A stretch of DNA of 64,000 bases from positions 51,968,972-52,032,971 of the forward strand of contig NC_064437.1 in assembly GCF_023343835.1 (NCBI RefSeq), read 5' to 3'. The notes under the pieces are model-generated. The model ran no database searches. It had not been told where the DNA came from and saw nothing but the letters and a program-made list of their open reading frames with translations. Source of the DNA: Lagopus muta (lineage: Eukaryota; Chordata; Aves; Galliformes; Phasianidae). Made by a program: the position numbers and the translations under genes. Numbering within the stretch: the first letter of the stretch is position 1; each line of letters opens with the position of its first letter. This document shows, piece after piece, positions 60,401 through 64,000 of this stretch.

Positions 60401-63400
60401 CTGATTAAAACTTTTATTCTAGGTCATTGCCATTAATGTTGCATCAGAGAGCAAACATGACAGTTCAGTGCCTCTTCTGAAATTTTTCTTCATGTTTTAA
60501 AATGCACCTCTTCATATGAAGAATTACATACCCATTTTTAAAGCGTTTTTCCACAGCACAAAATTCTTTGACAGTATGTAAAAACCATGAATGATTACTG
60601 CCTATACCTACATACTAATGACATTTTACTGTATGCCAAAAAGACTGTATTTTAAATGCCACTTGTTAAGAAAACGATGCTTTTCATTGGTGCTGTAAAG
60701 ATTACTTAGTAAATCTATTATTTCATTAATTGTTGTTACCAGAACTGCCCAAACTGTAAAAATGATGCCAATATACTATATTCTTTGAACATAACACTAG
60801 CATATTTTTAACAGCCAAATCAAGTAAAATTTCATTATAATTTACTTAATAAGTACTATTTGGGAATAGACATTTTTTTCTTTCCTTCAAGTGGTATTTC
60901 TCCAGTTCAAATGTCATTCTCAACCTTTCACTTTCTCTCATGCTTGACTGGATATGAATGACAAACAGAAAACAAACATATATGCCAAATTCCTGTTAAT
61001 CCTGTCCACATGAAGACCACAGCACTCGAATCACATAGAAACATTTAAATGTGTTAGAGATGATATACACCTGATTGTAATGAAATTGGTTAGAGAAATA
61101 AGAGATCCCCACTCAAACTTGAAGTGAAAAATATTTATTTATGGCATGCAAGACTATAAAAACCTCTGAGAAAACCCTCACAAGATACATTGCAGAAGCC
61201 AGACAAAAGCAAGCATTTTTTAGTAATGCCTACTAGCATTAAAGCACACAACATTAAAAAGCAGTTTTGGGATATTAGAAAAATATTGTCCACTGGAGAA
61301 GTATTAGTGACAGATAAGAAAAAAAGACTGTCTGTTCTCCAGAGTAGACAAGGTTGATCTTCAGCCAGATGGAACCAATATTGCACATTCTCTAAAGAAC
61401 AAGAAATATTTAAAGACATTCTAGAGGTACTCTCCTAAAAGCTGTAAGTATGTTCATCTGTTATAGAAAACTAGTGAAAGAGCAGCACTGTAAATCTTCT
61501 GAAGCTTTATCCATTTATCCCAGAAGATAAAATTACATTACTGGAGCTTCATGGGGTTTTTTTGTCTTTGTAGCAAATGAACAAACCCTTGGAGTTGAAG
61601 TTGCTTTTTTTTTTTCCCCGTATTCAGTAAAATTCTGGCAATAAGAAATGAAAGGGAACTTGAAAGCGTAGAGAGAAATCAGGTGCAACTCCTTCATATA
61701 ACAGATAGCACAGCATGATTTTATTTTTGCAATTGTCAGGAAGAAAGACAGAGGCAAGCAATTCAGAAGCCTGAGGAAAAAAATATGTCTTGGAAGAGAC
61801 ACACACAAAAAAGCAGCAGAAAACATTTAAAACAAATAAAGCAAAACAACCCAAATCCTTACATAAGACAACATAGAATTCTCCTTAGACTTCAGCAACT
61901 ACTGAAAATGAATGACCCTGCTAGAGTATGACCTCAAGAAAACAAATTACCATGCTAGACACTGAGCTTTTCAGGGTACAGACAGCTACTTCAGGTTCCT
62001 TTTATTTGCAAGAAGCCCAGGTATTGCTCACGTATACTGATACATCTAAAAGCACTTTTTTGTTCCTCCAGCAGTTCAAGATAAAACTCTGATTACTGAA
62101 GACCAACACACAAATTTAAGATGTTCTGAAGAATGGTAGAACATGAATGTTTGGTGGAGTTTATGACCAAAGAAAAAAGAAAGAAAAAAAGTATGAATCT
62201 GTAAAACCTGCTAGCTTACAGAAAACATCAGCCACTCTGTTGTCTTAATTTCAGAATACGTGCACTAATACAGTACTTATTTGGGTAGCTGGATTACCTT
62301 TGCTAATTCACAGTGATTGTGCTGCAAGTTCAGTGAGAGCAAGATAACCTCACTTCTACTAAAAGCCTACTTATTTCAGAGAATGAAGTTCTGCTCAGAT
62401 GGAAAGAATAGTCATTGATGATGAAATATTTGAAGAAAAAGAGGATTTCAGAAGAAAGGGCAGACTAATCTGAAAACATACTTAATCTGCTGTGTGCTAA
62501 ATCCAATCACTGCTGCAGGAAAAGAAAACAGGACATTTGCTTCAGCTTTTAGATTCTGGAAGAAGTTTGGGAAAGCATAATTCAGAAAAAGATTATTTTC
62601 TTGAAAGTGTCTTCATGTACCCAAACAAACTTAAACTATTGTACTGATAATCCACTAAAGACAGAATATATGTCTTATTTCAACAGATTTATTCCCCTCT
62701 AAAGAAGTCTTGTCAATGCAGTCAATTTATTTTCTTAAGAGATGGCAGCTTATTCATCATACCTCTCTAGTTAAGAGGCTGAAGGAAAGCAACTGAAGAA
62801 TAGTATCTTTATTCCTTGGACAAAAACAAAAAACAACAACAACAAAAAAAAAACCCAAAAAAACCTAACTGACTGGAATTGCTCTGCTCCTTGTTAAGTA
62901 ATCAATTTCTGCAAAATAAAGCATGCTCATGTATGACCATAGGAACAAATGGCAGTAAAAGCAGAAGAGTTTGGAGTGACTATAGATCTGATTGTTCTTT
63001 TGCACTCCCTTCTGATTATGTGGACCTGCATAGCTCAGAGCAGGAAGGAGAAAAAAAAAAAAAACACACAAAAAAAAACACAGAAGGGGGGACACGTCTT
63101 TAACAAATGAATATTTCACTAGAGTCTGAAGAAAATCTTGTGGGACTTAAAACCAAATAAAGGAGTCAAAATGCATATAACGAGTAACTCCCTCAAAGAG
63201 CTAAACCTTGCCACATGTTTCTTATTCATATTTACTATCTTCCTTCACTGAGAAGAAAGTACAAATTATTGAAGGAATAAGACAGAGGAAAGAAAAAGAG
63301 GCAGAACAAATTCCTTTTTTTTTTTTTTTTTTTTTTCTTTTTTCTTTTTTCTCTTTTTAAAGCCATGGACTAAAAGCTGTTCACACATTCTAGGTCACTG

Positions 63401-64000
63401 CTTCAGTTCAGGTGTCCAGGCAAGGTGAAAAGGGGAACCAATACAAACTGAAAATAACTCTAAATACATGGGATGTCAGGAAGACAGGCAATTAGAGATG
63501 GAGAACAAAAGCGAGACGTCAGCTGAAAACAGGAAATATTTACTTTAACCAAAGCAGAATTTCTGGAAATTGAGTGGGTAAGGTTTGTGCTGCTCATTTT
63601 TTCCAAGTCAAAGAGAGGCTGGAGGAGCATCAGCCATCCTGCATTCTTAGTAAGCAACTCTCTCAATCACAAGGGCTATCTCTCTTTGAGTACTGCACCA
63701 AAGAAAATCATTAACTCAGAGACCAAACTTGTCCACCCTGAGAATCTATAATTTGAAGAGACAAGTGACCATGCTACACTATCAACAAATTGTAGCAGAC
63801 TAATATCAGCTTTCCCTTTTCACATTTGGCTACAGATACAGAGACAAAATGCTTGAGACAACACACTTATCATATTGTGCACATTTGAATTCTATCATGA
63901 AATACACATAACACACAAAAGCTGTCATTGAAGAGCACAGAATACAGTATATGTACAGTTTTCAAAAGCCTAAATGTACATGTGGATTAAAAAAGTGGAG
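57476..64000. other. Probable KNDC1 intron(s), no exon recognised
   Basis: AT-rich DNA without any frame resembling KIND1 or the long KIND1-KIND2 linker of human KNDC1. A donor-like CTATG-GTGAGT (- strand) near 57858 could mark an unrecognised short exon but has no supporting similarity. It includes A-rich stretches near 62823-62865 and 63050-63080 and a poly-T run at about 63317-63336. It is presumably intronic sequence leading to 5' exons outside the window. Confidence 0.5.
63317..63356. repeat. Poly-T / T-rich tract
   Basis: About 20 T followed by CTTTTTTC units. Confidence 0.9.

Noticed and set aside
1-64000. Endogenous retroviruses, LTR elements, CRISPR arrays, tRNA or rRNA genes
   Set aside because: No paired LTRs, no gag/pol/env-like frames, no regularly spaced repeats and no tRNA or rRNA signatures were recognised on either strand by eye. 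A profile search would be needed to exclude small fragments.

Overview
This window is vertebrate nuclear DNA and most likely from a bird. It has introns, GC-rich promoters set in AT-rich intergenic DNA, low repeat density, and CR1 LINEs as the only interspersed repeats I could recognise. No bacterial-type operon, tRNA, rRNA, CRISPR array or LTR element was recognised.

Left third (about 8.4 to 22.3 kb): a compact cluster of three VENT-family (VENTX-like) homeobox genes. Paralogue A is on the + strand at 8712-9843 with two exons. Paralogue B is on the - strand at 12715-14047 with three exons. Paralogue C is on the - strand at 20920-21857 with three exons. All three homeodomains carry the VENT hallmark Thr47 inside IKTWFQNRRMK and are split by an intron exactly between residues 44 and 45. 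A and C also carry the N-terminal SVEWL(A/S)QSS motif of VENT proteins, and B carries the Vent2-type DESSGYESE motif. The family consists of BMP-responsive homeodomain repressors or regulators. The promoters of B and C share an ordered set of short motifs: a TATA box, a TCF/LEF-like CATCAAAG, GATAA, GTTCACAC and a composite SMAD-like GGCTCC-N5-GTCTG. Part of this set recurs at the same distance in A.

Middle (22.3 to 33.5 kb): an AT-rich stretch in which I recognise no gene. In mammals UTF1 lies between KNDC1 and VENTX, and no UTF1-like frame is seen here.

Right half (33.5 to at least 57 kb, - strand): the 3' part of KNDC1 (very-KIND), a neuronal RasGEF with KIND domains. I placed 25 coding exons, the most upstream of which is a tentative 31-nt microexon. 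All splice phases match. They encode about 1,360 residues, from just before the second KIND domain, through the linker, RasGEF-N and RasGEF catalytic domains, to the stop. The first KIND domain and the 5' end were not found and are probably beyond the right edge. One intron is of the GC-AG class.

The first 8.4 kb holds two or three CR1 fragments and a few exon-like segments of unknown identity on the + strand. The order KNDC1 next to VENTX matches human 10q26.3 synteny, with local expansion of VENT genes.
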